Positions 28,567-36,958 of a stretch of 64,000 nucleotides of DNA are shown piece by piece. The stretch comes from Thalassotalea euphylliae (GTDB taxonomy: Bacteria; Pseudomonadota; Gammaproteobacteria; Enterobacterales; Alteromonadaceae), in assembly GCF_003390395.1 (NCBI RefSeq), contig NZ_QUOV01000001.1, positions 1,860,001-1,924,000 on the forward strand, read 5' to 3'. The notes beneath the pieces were generated by a model. That model was not told the DNA's origin, did not search any database, and saw nothing but the letters and a program-made list of their open reading frames with translations. The stretch's first letter is position 1. The number at the start of each line of letters is the position of its first letter. The position numbers and the translations under genes were made by a program.

Positions 28567-28989
28567 ATGTACTTAGTACGCTTGATTTATGCGAGTCGCA
28601 AACCAAGAGATATTGTCGATGACAGTATTAATGATATTCTAGTCTCAGCTCGAAAACACAACAGTGCTAATAGTATCACTGGCTTATTGTGTTTTAACCG
28701 CAAATACTTTTTACAGTGCATTGAAGGCTCTCGTAAGAAAGTAAACGAAACCTACCAGCGAATATTAACAGACGAGCGCCATGAAGACATTATCATGCTC
28801 GATTATTGTGAAATCGTAAAACGTGAATTTACTGACTGGAGCATGGGCTATATTCCTGATTCTTCATTAACACACGATATTAATTTAAAATTCTCTGGTA
28901 GCTCTGAATTTGATCCATTCGAAATGTCAGGCGAAAGCGCACATCAGATGATGCTGGAGTTAAAAGAACAAGTGCCTGTGGTTGATTAG
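28567..28989 (+). CDS. BLUF-domain blue-light photoreceptor
   Basis: This 140-residue protein is almost entirely a BLUF domain, which binds FAD and senses blue light. Tyr8, Asn32, Gln50 and Trp91 have exactly the spacing of Tyr21/Asn45/Gln63/Trp104 of AppA, so the photocycle residues are intact. Context motifs: LIYASR, NSITGLLCF, YFLQCIEG and FTDWSMGY. No output domain is attached, so it must signal through a partner. An AAGGAGG ribosome site precedes the ATG. It follows the Att-like operon by about 110 bases but may have its own promoter. Confidence 0.93.
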   Translation: MYLVRLIYASRKPRDIVDDSINDILVSARKHNSANSITGLLCFNRKYFLQCIEGSRKKVNETYQRILTDERHEDIIMLDYCEIVKREFTDWSMGYIPDSSLTHDINLKFSGSSEFDPFEMSGESAHQMMLELKEQVPVVD

Positions 28990-29035
28990 CCATCACGTTA
29001 AATGACAGTGCAATAAAGCTTAATAAATTTTAATC

Positions 29036-29059
29036 GGCCGATGGTTTTTATCGGCCTTT
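29036..29059 (+). terminator. terminator after the BLUF gene
   Basis: GGCCGAT (29036-29042) pairs with ATCGGCC (29050-29056), with a 7-base loop, followed by TTT. The gap 28990-29231 holds no other recognisable feature. Confidence 0.7.
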
Positions 29060-29231
29060 AACATTAGCCCTTAGCGTAAGCCTAGGCATATGTTGTTCAC
29101 AATTTTATACCCAAGCGTTTAATTCAAGTTGGCTGAGCTAAATGAATTTCCGCTAACAAATAACAGGGAAATGTTGAAAGCGATGGTCGAATAGCTGTCT
29201 CATCTCCAATGACTATTGGAGTAAGCCATTG

Positions 29232-29597
29232 TTAGCCCAGTTCTAACATGAAAAAATAACAGCCAAATACCATTAGAATAAACAAATAAGAGAGCATGGC
29301 TATCCGTTCGGGAATCGCATGTAAAATTAACTGAGGCATTATTTTTATCGATGTTAAAGTGGGAATAAAGAAATTTGAATACCGTTCAAATTTTACAACC
29401 ATACTGTACGGTTTATTCACGAGTAACTTAACTCCACTCCAATAGGCAAGGATAAAAGTTGAAGCGCCTATTACTTCGATTGTTGCCATAAGTTCCATGC
29501 CAATCATTATCTCTGGCCCCGCAATGAATAGCGTAATGACTAAGGCGATACCTTTCCAACCTGCGTTCACTATTTTATGCTTTAATTGTTCAAACAT
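29232..29597 (-). CDS. small inner-membrane protein, unknown
   Basis: This 121-residue protein has about three or four hydrophobic segments (IALVITLFIAGPEIMIGMEL, VIGASTFILAYWSGVKLLV, MLSYLFILMVFGCYFFML). The family was not recognised. It starts 43 bases after the stop of the exported protein at 29641 on the same strand, so the pair may form one transcript. Confidence 0.6.
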   Translation of the reverse strand: MFEQLKHKIVNAGWKGIALVITLFIAGPEIMIGMELMATIEVIGASTFILAYWSGVKLLVNKPYSMVVKFERYSNFFIPTLTSIKIMPQLILHAIPERIAMLSYLFILMVFGCYFFMLELG

Positions 29598-29640
29598 ACT
29601 TACCCTTTCTGTTTAATAGTCTAATCATCTAGCTGTGCTT

Positions 29641-30474
29641 TTATTCCACCAGCGTTCGTCCTACCCATTCCCAATCGGGTGATTGAAAACTACTGAGATC
29701 GACAGGATAAATATCTAGGTTTACCGTGCCTATAATATGCGTTGAAATACTGGCAGGTGGATTTTTAACAAATATCAATACAGAACTCTTTCCTTTGGTG
29801 TTAACGATGTGCTTGTATTCTTCATCAGTATTTAATGGATCAAATGTGATCGGAATAGTCAGGTATTGGTAGCGGTGAGGTGCCTTCCAGGCTTTAGTAA
29901 TACGATAGATGTAATCAGGTTTAATGAATTGAAAGCTGTGTTTTATGTCATCAGGAACATCGTTAAACGGAATAATTTCCGCAAGCATAATGGTTTCTGC
30001 CTCACTTTGGCGAGATGCAATATAGTCTTGCAGCGCTTGCTCATTCTCTTTCGCTAGCTCACCTTGGGTAAGCAAAGGTTGTGTGATTGGTTCGTAAAGT
30101 TCTAGATTAAACTTAGCGATGTCGTAAGCATCGTAAATTTTTGATAAAAAATCAGTTATTTCAATTTGCTCGCAATTAACTTTATTCAACTGCTCGTACA
30201 GTGCCCCATTTAGTGCTTCGTTTTCTTCAATCCATACTTCTAGTTTCTCTAGGGTAATTTTAAGTTTGGCTTTAACTAAAATGCTCAACTCTTCTCTTGG
30301 CGCTAGTTCTGCGTACTCGAAATAATCACATTGTTTAGAAACTGCATGCAAAAATTGCAGCCACTGGAGGCTTTCAACACCTGCTTTAACAGTACGTTGT
30401 TCTAAGTTGAGAAACTGTGCTGTTACTTGAAAAGAAAGGAGAAACACAAGGACAGAGGCGAACAGAAATCTCAT
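29641..30474 (-). CDS. exported hypothetical protein
   Basis: This 277-residue protein has a signal peptide (FLFASVLVFLLSFQVTA). The mature part is charged and helical (residues about 60-150), then a beta-rich C-terminal section (YQYLTIPITFDPL, SVLIFVKNP, IIGTVNLDIYPVDL). No family was recognised. Upstream partner of the small membrane protein at 29232. Confidence 0.65.
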   Translation of the reverse strand: MRFLFASVLVFLLSFQVTAQFLNLEQRTVKAGVESLQWLQFLHAVSKQCDYFEYAELAPREELSILVKAKLKITLEKLEVWIEENEALNGALYEQLNKVNCEQIEITDFLSKIYDAYDIAKFNLELYEPITQPLLTQGELAKENEQALQDYIASRQSEAETIMLAEIIPFNDVPDDIKHSFQFIKPDYIYRITKAWKAPHRYQYLTIPITFDPLNTDEEYKHIVNTKGKSSVLIFVKNPPASISTHIIGTVNLDIYPVDLSSFQSPDWEWVGRTLVE

Positions 30475-30845
30475 TGTTACACCTCAATTGAGCCAGAAAG
30501 TTTGGAGTTGTCGAGTTGGGTTAACGGTACAAATACCATTGTAAATCAAGTCCTTTTGACGCGGATTGCAAGTACCAGCGTAATAGAATAGCCATGTTAA
30601 TTCAATGGCTTATATGTACGCATAAATCTGTAGTTTCCACCTTATCTATTGTTGAAATCAGCCTTTGCGTTAAAACCGTATTGTTGCACCTTATTTCCAG
30701 TTACCAGTATTCCATGTAACTGATACAGTTTAATACTGTTTTTATTTGTAGCTTGGTTTAGCTAATATCCATCTCTTATGATTGCCAGCAAGCCGTTTAG
30801 GGCTTGTTGCGAGTACTGACATTCATCCGCAAAACACAGGTATTT
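30475..30845. other. intergenic region without a recognisable gene
   Basis: These 371 bases lie between the divergent exported hypothetical gene and the aldehyde dehydrogenase gene. They must carry both promoters; I see no conserved hairpin, repeat or RNA gene. Confidence 0.5.
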
Positions 30846-32174
30846 ATGAAACTGACGTCTTTTGACCCTAGCAATCAACAAGCTTTAGGCGAGGTAGAAG
30901 TTGCCACTAGTGAGCAAATTCACGAGTGCATTCAAGGTGCAAAAGCCTATCAAAAACAGTGGCGACAATTGCCATTGGCTGAGCGCGTTGAAATCGTATA
31001 CAAGGCATTTATGTCGATATCGCCTTATAGTGATGAGCTTGCAGTATTGCTGTCAAAAGAAATGGGTAAAGATATTGATCGCAGTACTAGCGAAGTACGC
31101 GGCGCTATTTTTGCGGGTAGTCATTATGCCAAAGAGGCGGGCGCGGCATTATCACCAAGAAATGATGGCAGTGATATAAGCTATCGAGCATTGGGCGTAT
31201 GCGCGGTTATATCACCGTGGAATTATCCGTTGGCAATGGCGGTTAACTTAATAGTGCCTGCACTCATTGCAGGCAACACTGTGGTGTTTAAACCATCAGA
31301 GCAAACGCCATTAATTGCCGAGCAGTTCATCGCGCACCTAAATCAGCATTTACCTAAAAGTTTAATAACTATCGTTCATGGTGATGGCGTGGTGGGAGAA
31401 GCGCTAGCTGGGCATCAAGATATTGCTTTAGTTGCGTTTACGGGCTCGCAAGCGGTGGGCAAAAAGATTATGAAATCAGCGGCATCAAGTTTAAAACGTT
31501 TAATAATGGAACTTGGTGGCAACGATCCAATGATTGTTTTAAAAGATGCGGACTTAGATGCCGCTGCACGTTTTGCCGTTGCTAGTAGCTTTGAAAATGC
31601 TGGGCAAATGTGCACATCAACTGAGCGTATTTATGTTGAAAAAGCCGTCGCTCAAAGTTTTATAGACCGGGTTGTAACAATTGCTAGTTATTACCAAACA
31701 GGTGCCTGGGATGAGCCAAATGCCCATATCGGCCCAATTGTGAGTAAAAAACAACTGGTTAAAATTACTGAACATATGGACGATGCCCGAGAAAAGGGCG
31801 CGAATGTACTACTTGGTGGTGATGTTAAACACGGCAACTTCTTTAACCCAACAGTGTTAACGAATTTGTCGCCAAACATGCTGATGGAGCAAGAGGAAAC
31901 TTTCGGGCCAGTTGTCGCTATTGCTGAGGTAGATTCTGTTGCTGAAGCCATTTATCGCGCGAACGACTCTGATTACGGCTTAGGAGCTGTAGTATTTGGT
32001 CGCGAACAAGTCGCAGAGGTCGCCAACCAATTAGAAGCCGGCATGATTGGTATTAACAAAGGTGCTGGTGGCGGTGGTGCTAGCCCTTGGGTAGGGGCTA
32101 AGCAAAGTGGTTTTGGCTTTCACGGCGGTTTTGACGGTCATCGTCAATTCGCGCAAGTCACCGTAATTAGTTAG
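30846..32174 (+). CDS. NAD(P)-dependent aldehyde dehydrogenase (succinate-semialdehyde-like)
   Basis: The product is 442 residues from the ATG at 30846; the frame is open to a TTG at 30804, but the family usually begins close to this ATG. Catalytic Cys is in ENAGQMCTSTERIYV and the general-base Glu in MELGGNDPMIVL; the cofactor site is around SPWNYPLAMAVNLIVPALIAGN and FTGSQAVGKKI. It is a class I-like aldehyde dehydrogenase of the succinate-semialdehyde branch. The exact aldehyde is unknown. A 2OG-Fe(II) oxygenase follows 65 bases downstream. Confidence 0.9.
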   Translation: MKLTSFDPSNQQALGEVEVATSEQIHECIQGAKAYQKQWRQLPLAERVEIVYKAFMSISPYSDELAVLLSKEMGKDIDRSTSEVRGAIFAGSHYAKEAGAALSPRNDGSDISYRALGVCAVISPWNYPLAMAVNLIVPALIAGNTVVFKPSEQTPLIAEQFIAHLNQHLPKSLITIVHGDGVVGEALAGHQDIALVAFTGSQAVGKKIMKSAASSLKRLIMELGGNDPMIVLKDADLDAAARFAVASSFENAGQMCTSTERIYVEKAVAQSFIDRVVTIASYYQTGAWDEPNAHIGPIVSKKQLVKITEHMDDAREKGANVLLGGDVKHGNFFNPTVLTNLSPNMLMEQEETFGPVVAIAEVDSVAEAIYRANDSDYGLGAVVFGREQVAEVANQLEAGMIGINKGAGGGGASPWVGAKQSGFGFHGGFDGHRQFAQVTVIS

Positions 32175-32239
32175 CGCCCCCACGTAGTTTGAGTAAAGCT
32201 ATTTAAATTAAAGCTAGTCAGAGTAAAGGTTATCATTAT

Positions 32240-33010
32240 ATGTTAGGTAAAGGTTTTTATGTTGTTGAGCACGAGCAGGGAGCCGAGAACGATAATATTC
32301 CGCTTTGGGGCAACAAAGGGGAAAACCCTGCAGACCTCAGCGCTAACGCTTCAAATCAAGTAAATTTGGTGCCTGTACCTGAAGTGCCGGGTGCATTTCA
32401 ATTGCTCAATGTATTATCGCATGAGGAATCTAACCGATTGATTGATATCGCTGAAACACTTGGCTTTAACCAAGATGCTGCGGTTTCACTTCCTAGGCAT
32501 ATTCGGCATAACGACAGCTTAACTTGGCTTACCGACGATACCACAGAGTCACTTATTTGGCAGCGCTGCCAAGCTGCAATGTCGGCTGGTATAGACGTGA
32601 TTGGTGGTATGGCGCCGCTTGGCATTAATCAACGCTTTCGTTTCTACAAATATGGCGAAGGTGATTTTTTCAAACCACATACCGATGGTTCATGGCCAGG
32701 TAGTAAATTGATTGACGGTGTACACGTGCAAAACGCGTTCGACGACCGCTACAGTCAAATGACCTTTTTAATACTGCTTTCGGAAGACTTTGAAGGTGGC
32801 GACACTCAATTTTGGGTTAATGATGCCGAGCCTAACAGACCTGCGCAACGCGATCAGCCAGCTAGGCAAGTGAATGTGAGAACACCAGCTGGCAGTGTAT
32901 TGTGCTTTCCTCATGGTATGCACCCATTGCACTGCGTGCACAGCTCAGAGCCAATCACTCGGGGAACGAAATACATTATTCGCACTGATTTACTGTTCCC
33001 TCTCGATTAG
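32240..33010 (+). CDS. 2-oxoglutarate/Fe(II) oxygenase (prolyl 4-hydroxylase-like)
   Basis: This 256-residue protein has a double-stranded beta-helix dioxygenase domain. Iron ligands are His147 and Asp149 (FFKPHTDG) and a distal His, most likely His234 (CVHSS), with the 2-oxoglutarate-binding Arg248 in GTKYIIRTD. This is the arrangement of prolyl 4-hydroxylase-like proteins. The target may be a protein or a small molecule. The location right after the aldehyde dehydrogenase suggests co-transcription, though no joint pathway is evident. Confidence 0.87.
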   Translation: MLGKGFYVVEHEQGAENDNIPLWGNKGENPADLSANASNQVNLVPVPEVPGAFQLLNVLSHEESNRLIDIAETLGFNQDAAVSLPRHIRHNDSLTWLTDDTTESLIWQRCQAAMSAGIDVIGGMAPLGINQRFRFYKYGEGDFFKPHTDGSWPGSKLIDGVHVQNAFDDRYSQMTFLILLSEDFEGGDTQFWVNDAEPNRPAQRDQPARQVNVRTPAGSVLCFPHGMHPLHCVHSSEPITRGTKYIIRTDLLFPLD

Positions 33011-33107
33011 TAGCGTGGTGTAACCGTTTCGATAGCGCTGAGGTTTAACCAAAAATTTAGCCTAGCGCTCAAGGTTGTATTCTCTTTAAAGAAAACAGCA
33101 ATGAGCG

Positions 33108-33725
33108 TTACTTGCGGACTTCGATAATTCGCGTTAGCTGCTGCTCTAAATCTTGCGTTTGGCAAAAGCCCAATGCCAGAGGATAAGCCTGATTCTCTTC
33201 AATAAAAAACAAAGCAGGGAAGCCTTGAACCTGCAATTGCTGACTCATGGTAAGGTGCTGTTGTAACTTTTGTTCGATCACTGGCGATAAGAGTACTTGC
33301 AAAAATAACTGACGATCTAACCCTATCGCCGTAGCGCAATCGGCCAGTGTATCAACTAACGCTGGATTTTTTGCTTGCTGGTAGTAGGCGGCTTGAATGG
33401 CTTCTACCATCAGGGGCGCGCTGTCTTGCTGAATATGTTCAGCGCTAAGCACTGCGCGACAAGCTGGGTAAGTTGAACGATAGGGCGTATTAAGCTGCCA
33501 AAAGTCGTGATTAAATTTTGCCTGTGATCTTGCTTCGATTTGATGCCAATATTGAGCAATGGTTTGTTGAAGCTCAGCGGGCATTGGCGTTGTGCTATCG
33601 GGAGCTAACCCACCCATGATCCAGTCAACTTCTGCCTCTGGGTGATTCGTCAGAAACGATGTTAATTCAGGAGCAAATCCGTAACACCATCCACACATAG
33701 GGTCCATTACGTAGACTAGTCGCAC
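33108..33725 (-). CDS. DsbA-family thioredoxin-fold protein, cytoplasmic
   Basis: This 205-residue protein has a CGWC active site at residues 11-14 (MDPMCGWCYGFAPE), with an inserted helical domain and a cis-Pro region (LQVQGFPALFFIEE). It has no signal peptide, so it belongs to the cytoplasmic DsbA / FrnE-like group rather than periplasmic DsbA. Such proteins act in thiol-disulfide exchange or as isomerases. Confidence 0.85.
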   Translation of the reverse strand: MRLVYVMDPMCGWCYGFAPELTSFLTNHPEAEVDWIMGGLAPDSTTPMPAELQQTIAQYWHQIEARSQAKFNHDFWQLNTPYRSTYPACRAVLSAEHIQQDSAPLMVEAIQAAYYQQAKNPALVDTLADCATAIGLDRQLFLQVLLSPVIEQKLQQHLTMSQQLQVQGFPALFFIEENQAYPLALGFCQTQDLEQQLTRIIEVRK

Positions 33726-33833
33726 AAGTACCTCTTTTTATATTTGGTTATTTTGTAATACAGATTGTTTTTAAACACTTATTTCTTAATACATACACAA
33801 TTGCAAGCTAGCAACGATGCTTTACCATATATT

Positions 33834-34676
33834 CTATGGGATCAAGCGCGTTGACGGGTTTACTGCAAGTGGAACTGCATGATTGGCTTTGATGATTGCT
33901 GCTCCTTGTTCACTTCGAACAAAACGTAGAAAACTTTGTACTCTTTCTTTTGGTTTATCCGATGTTATTAAATACAAATTTCGGGTTAGCCCATATGTTT
34001 TGTTAAGCACATTATCCGTTGTTGGAAAAATACCATTAGTGCCGATCGGTGCTATTTTGTTATCGCTTTGCGACACTCTCACTAGTGTCGTCATCCCTAT
34101 CGCGCCACGCTTATTTGCAATTGCTCGCGCCATTTGCCCAGACTTTTTCTTAATTTGAACGTTTTTCGCAAGCGTTAACTGAGCAAAGCAGGGCAATTTG
34201 GCCAAGAATACTTCAGTATCCACTTCATTCGCGGGCCTAATAAACGGCGCTATTGCAATGTCTGCGCCTCCAAGTTGTTGCCAGTTAGTCACCGAGCCAC
34301 TGTATATCGCACATAATTGCTGCTCAGAAATCGAATCAACCTTTACGGTGTGATTCACTCCCATTACAACCGCAACTTTAGCAAAGGGATGCATGCGCAA
34401 ATTTAGTTTAGCTAGTTGGCTGTGATCAAATCCATGGCTAGCCATTGCGATATCAATTTTATTGCTCGTCAATGCCGCTATACGTTTTTTAGGGTTTAAG
34501 CCTTTACCTATTTGAATATTAGGTGCATTGGCTCTTTCCAAATAGTGTTTAGCCAATGCTTCAACAAGCGGCTTAACGCCGGTTGAACCATCAATCACTA
34601 TAGCTCCATTATTTTTTGAGTGGGCTGCGAAACTGGCAAAAGCAAGAAACAATAGACTTAGCGCTAACTTATACAA
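33834..34676 (-). CDS. PstS-like periplasmic substrate-binding protein
   Basis: This 280-residue protein has a signal peptide (LALSLLFLAFASFAAHS). GAIVIDGSTGVKPLVEALAKHY resembles the N-terminal phosphate-binding loop of PstS, and IYSGSVTNWQQLGG is its hallmark hinge motif. No PstCAB transporter genes are next to it, so it may be an orphan binding protein or sensor. It lies just left of the accessory region. Confidence 0.85.
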   Translation of the reverse strand: MYKLALSLLFLAFASFAAHSKNNGAIVIDGSTGVKPLVEALAKHYLERANAPNIQIGKGLNPKKRIAALTSNKIDIAMASHGFDHSQLAKLNLRMHPFAKVAVVMGVNHTVKVDSISEQQLCAIYSGSVTNWQQLGGADIAIAPFIRPANEVDTEVFLAKLPCFAQLTLAKNVQIKKKSGQMARAIANKRGAIGMTTLVRVSQSDNKIAPIGTNGIFPTTDNVLNKTYGLTRNLYLITSDKPKERVQSFLRFVRSEQGAAIIKANHAVPLAVNPSTRLIP

Positions 34677-34845
34677 TTGGAAATCTCTGATGTGATTGAT
34701 CTTTATCGTAACTAGACTGTCTATTTTAAAAACGAAAAAGTCAATTACTTGGTGTAATTGATACTAGCGTGCTTAGCATCGTAATATGAAGACAAGAGAC
34801 ATGCACTAAAACGAGAGGAGCTGAAGAGTTCGCTATGTTTTCTTC

Positions 34846-35448
34846 TTAACGGCTTTTTTGCGCAACAACATATAAGTGTTTATTTGGCCAATCATCGTTT
34901 TCTAGGTGTCGGCAGATACAGTTATTGGTGTTTAGCAGCTCTAAAATAGAAGGTATTCCAATGGCAGCGTGATAAAGCTCTTGCCCAAGAAATGGGTTAC
35001 TGCCTTCTCCCGGACTATCTACGGCACCACTGGTAAAAATGATTATCCCACCCGCACTAAGAGAGTTTAGTAATTTATCTAGAACGGCACTTTGCGCCTC
35101 TAATGGCACATGCCAAATGCTGTCCCATGCTGAAATGAAGTCGTATTTATGTGGCGGTTGCCACTCACAAATATCTGCGTGATGAAAAGTTAAATCAGGG
35201 TGTCGAAGTTCCGCTAATTTCAGCATCTCCTCAGAGTAATCTAGTCCTTCAACTTCAAAACCGTTAACAAGAAGCAGTTCAATAATACGACCACTGCTTC
35301 CACAACCAATATCTATAGCTTTGCCATTACCATTTGAGAAATTAATCGCTCTTTTGTGTTGTTCGATGCCATTATGACGGTTGAAATTTGAGCCATTCCA
35401 ATGTTCAGCTATTTTGTCGTAATTTGACGCTTGTTGTTTGGTGTCCAT
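34846..35448 (-). CDS. class I SAM-dependent methyltransferase
   Basis: This 200-residue protein has the AdoMet-binding motif I AIDIGCGSSGR (about residues 44-54), motif II VEGLDYSEEML and motif III-like FISAWDSIWHVPLE. Small soluble methyltransferase, substrate unknown. It lies at the left border of the accessory stretch; no attC is seen on either side, so its status as a former integron cassette is only a possibility. Confidence 0.85.
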   Translation of the reverse strand: MDTKQQASNYDKIAEHWNGSNFNRHNGIEQHKRAINFSNGNGKAIDIGCGSSGRIIELLLVNGFEVEGLDYSEEMLKLAELRHPDLTFHHADICEWQPPHKYDFISAWDSIWHVPLEAQSAVLDKLLNSLSAGGIIIFTSGAVDSPGEGSNPFLGQELYHAAIGIPSILELLNTNNCICRHLENDDWPNKHLYVVAQKSR

Positions 35449-35571
35449 GTTATTTTTTGGTTCCTTTAAAGTGATCTCACTATAGTTACTGAAAATGTGC
35501 AGCGAACTAAAACTGAAAAAGCGTTATCAATACGATCGACCAGCTTACTATATTTTGTTACGGCACTTGAT

Positions 35572-35781
35572 CTAATCCCTTGATTTACTCATCAGCCATT
35601 TGGACGTAAAGCCTGCACTACCAAATAGAAAAACGACTCCCGTTAACCAAGGTAATCCTCCTGCCCAGCCATTCCATTGAATTTTGGCAAACCCAAACAC
35701 AAAAATATATGCAACAAGTGCCCAAACTAAAACTACGCTAATTAAATTTCCTATTTGTGAAGGCATGTTTTTCTCTTTCAT
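35572..35781 (-). CDS. small two-helix membrane protein
   Basis: This 69-residue protein has two hydrophobic segments (LISVVLVWALVAYIFVFGF and LPWLTGVVFLFGSAGFTS). Its ATG is 6 bases after the cupin stop, so the two genes are co-transcribed. Family not recognised; a similar size and plan is seen in the 80-residue protein at 36171, though the sequences are not obviously homologous. Confidence 0.6.
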   Translation of the reverse strand: MKEKNMPSQIGNLISVVLVWALVAYIFVFGFAKIQWNGWAGGLPWLTGVVFLFGSAGFTSKWLMSKSRD

Positions 35782-35787
35782 AGGTTT

Positions 35788-36138
35788 TTAACCTACACCA
35801 AACTGAATAATTAAAAGATCGATGTCGGAGTCTGAATCATTAATTAAACCGTGTTCTCCAAAAGGTTTATTTTTGATCATATCGCCTTTTTTAACCTTAA
35901 CTTCCTGATTATCAATGGTCATTGTTCCAGAGCCTTCAAGAATTATATACATTTCTTCGTTGTTACCATGTTTATGGTAACCAACAGTTGATTGGGGAGG
36001 GATAATTTGTCTGTCGATAAAGTCGCAGTTACTAACGAAGTCAGATTTAGCCCATATTTCATACAATTCAATAGAGCCTATTCCTCCATGTGCAGAGTGC
36101 TGTATTTGTTTTTGTGTTTCTAAAAAGTTGCGAATCAT
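35788..36138 (-). CDS. cupin-domain protein
   Basis: This 116-residue single cupin has motif 1 GYHKHGNNEEMYIILEG (two His and a Glu as metal ligands) and motif 2 KPFGEHGLINDSDS with the third His. It is cytoplasmic and may bind a metal and a small ligand. A cassette-type core GTTATAC (minus strand, 36157-36163) lies 19 bases upstream of its ATG, but no complete attC follows the gene, so it looks like part of a decayed or fused cassette. Confidence 0.83.
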   Translation of the reverse strand: MIRNFLETQKQIQHSAHGGIGSIELYEIWAKSDFVSNCDFIDRQIIPPQSTVGYHKHGNNEEMYIILEGSGTMTIDNQEVKVKKGDMIKNKPFGEHGLINDSDSDIDLLIIQFGVG

Positions 36139-36170
36139 CTGTGAACTTCTCTAAGTGTATAACGTCCTGT

Positions 36171-36413
36171 TTATTCCTTGTTTTGCCCTGTGCTTTTAAC
36201 AGGAAACTTACCTTTGATAGCAAACCAAAGACCTGTAAAACCAAACGCGAAAAAGAATAAAATGGCATTAATAACTGACGGCTCAGATCTATTCTCTGAT
36301 ACTAAATCACCGTTACCTAATTGACCTAAAAAATACCAGATAGATAAAACAAAAGCAGTTAAGCCAATTAAGCGACCTAAGTAATTATGTATCTTTCCTG
36401 TTGTAATGCACAT
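36171..36413 (-). CDS. cassette-borne two-helix membrane protein
   Basis: This 80-residue protein has two membrane segments (LIGLTAFVLSIWYFL and INAILFFFAFGFTGLWFAI). The ATG at 36413 lies inside the core GTTATGT of the attC at 36410-36546, so it is the first gene of the next cassette. Only 7 bases separate its stop from a second core (36157-36163), meaning its own attC has been lost. Function unknown. Confidence 0.65.
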   Translation of the reverse strand: MCITTGKIHNYLGRLIGLTAFVLSIWYFLGQLGNGDLVSENRSEPSVINAILFFFAFGFTGLWFAIKGKFPVKSTGQNKE

Positions 36414-36546
36414 AACAAAAATGACTAAGCAAAATTAAGTAGTGAGCAACGCTACCACCTACCTAAAGCATTGTGTCGTAAACACTTAAGAGGACTGAAA
36501 CCTAAAATGCCAAGCGTTGCGAATATGCTTAAATTTATTGTTATGC
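36410..36546 (-). other. attC: attC site (137 bp)
   Basis: Outer cores ACATAAC (36410-36416) and GTTATGC (36540-36546) are inverted. Flanking arms pair (ACTAAGC with GCTTAAA region), and an inner 8-bp stem GCAACGCT/AGCGTTGC is perfect. It belongs to the cassette of 36541-36936, whose TAA stop lies in the core. It is longer than the other attC sites here. Confidence 0.8.
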
Positions 36547-36936
36547 AACATTTTTTACGTTTAACTCTGGACTCAAGCGACTTATTAAAAAAGACTCCAG
36601 CGCAGGAGACATATAAGACTGATTTTTTAGGTTTATAGTCAATACGATATCGTTGTTAGACAAAGCTTCTTGAACTTTGTTTGCTTTAAACAGCCAATAA
36701 TACAAGCGACTCCCAATGTCTTTTTCACTCATATCGACATAGTGAACCTTACTTGCTGTAAAACTAATCAAAACATAGACACCAGCTTGTTTCTCAAATG
36801 AAGCCCATAACTTATCTGGGTTACCATTTTCACCTAGAAGATCTGCTACTTGGTGAACATTGAACTTAGTATCAACTCTATGTTTATTAGTGAAACTAAC
36901 CACTTCATTAATTGTTTTACTCAAGTCTTGAAACAT
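36541..36936 (-). CDS. cassette gene, GIY-YIG-like small protein (tentative)
   Basis: This 131-residue protein has its stop codon inside the attC core, which makes it a genuine cassette gene. The middle reads GVYVLISFTASKVHYVDMSE-K-DIGSRLYYWL, and the end SPALESFLISRLSPELNVKN. The order G-x-Y, then Y-x-D/G, Arg, and a late Glu followed by LSPELN resembles the GIY-YIG nuclease fold, with the second motif altered. I infer the fold only; catalytic activity is doubtful because the canonical YIG is not intact. Confidence 0.6.
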   Translation of the reverse strand: MFQDLSKTINEVVSFTNKHRVDTKFNVHQVADLLGENGNPDKLWASFEKQAGVYVLISFTASKVHYVDMSEKDIGSRLYYWLFKANKVQEALSNNDIVLTINLKNQSYMSPALESFLISRLSPELNVKNVA

Positions 36937-36958
36937 ATATCCGTCTCGGTTTCATAAC

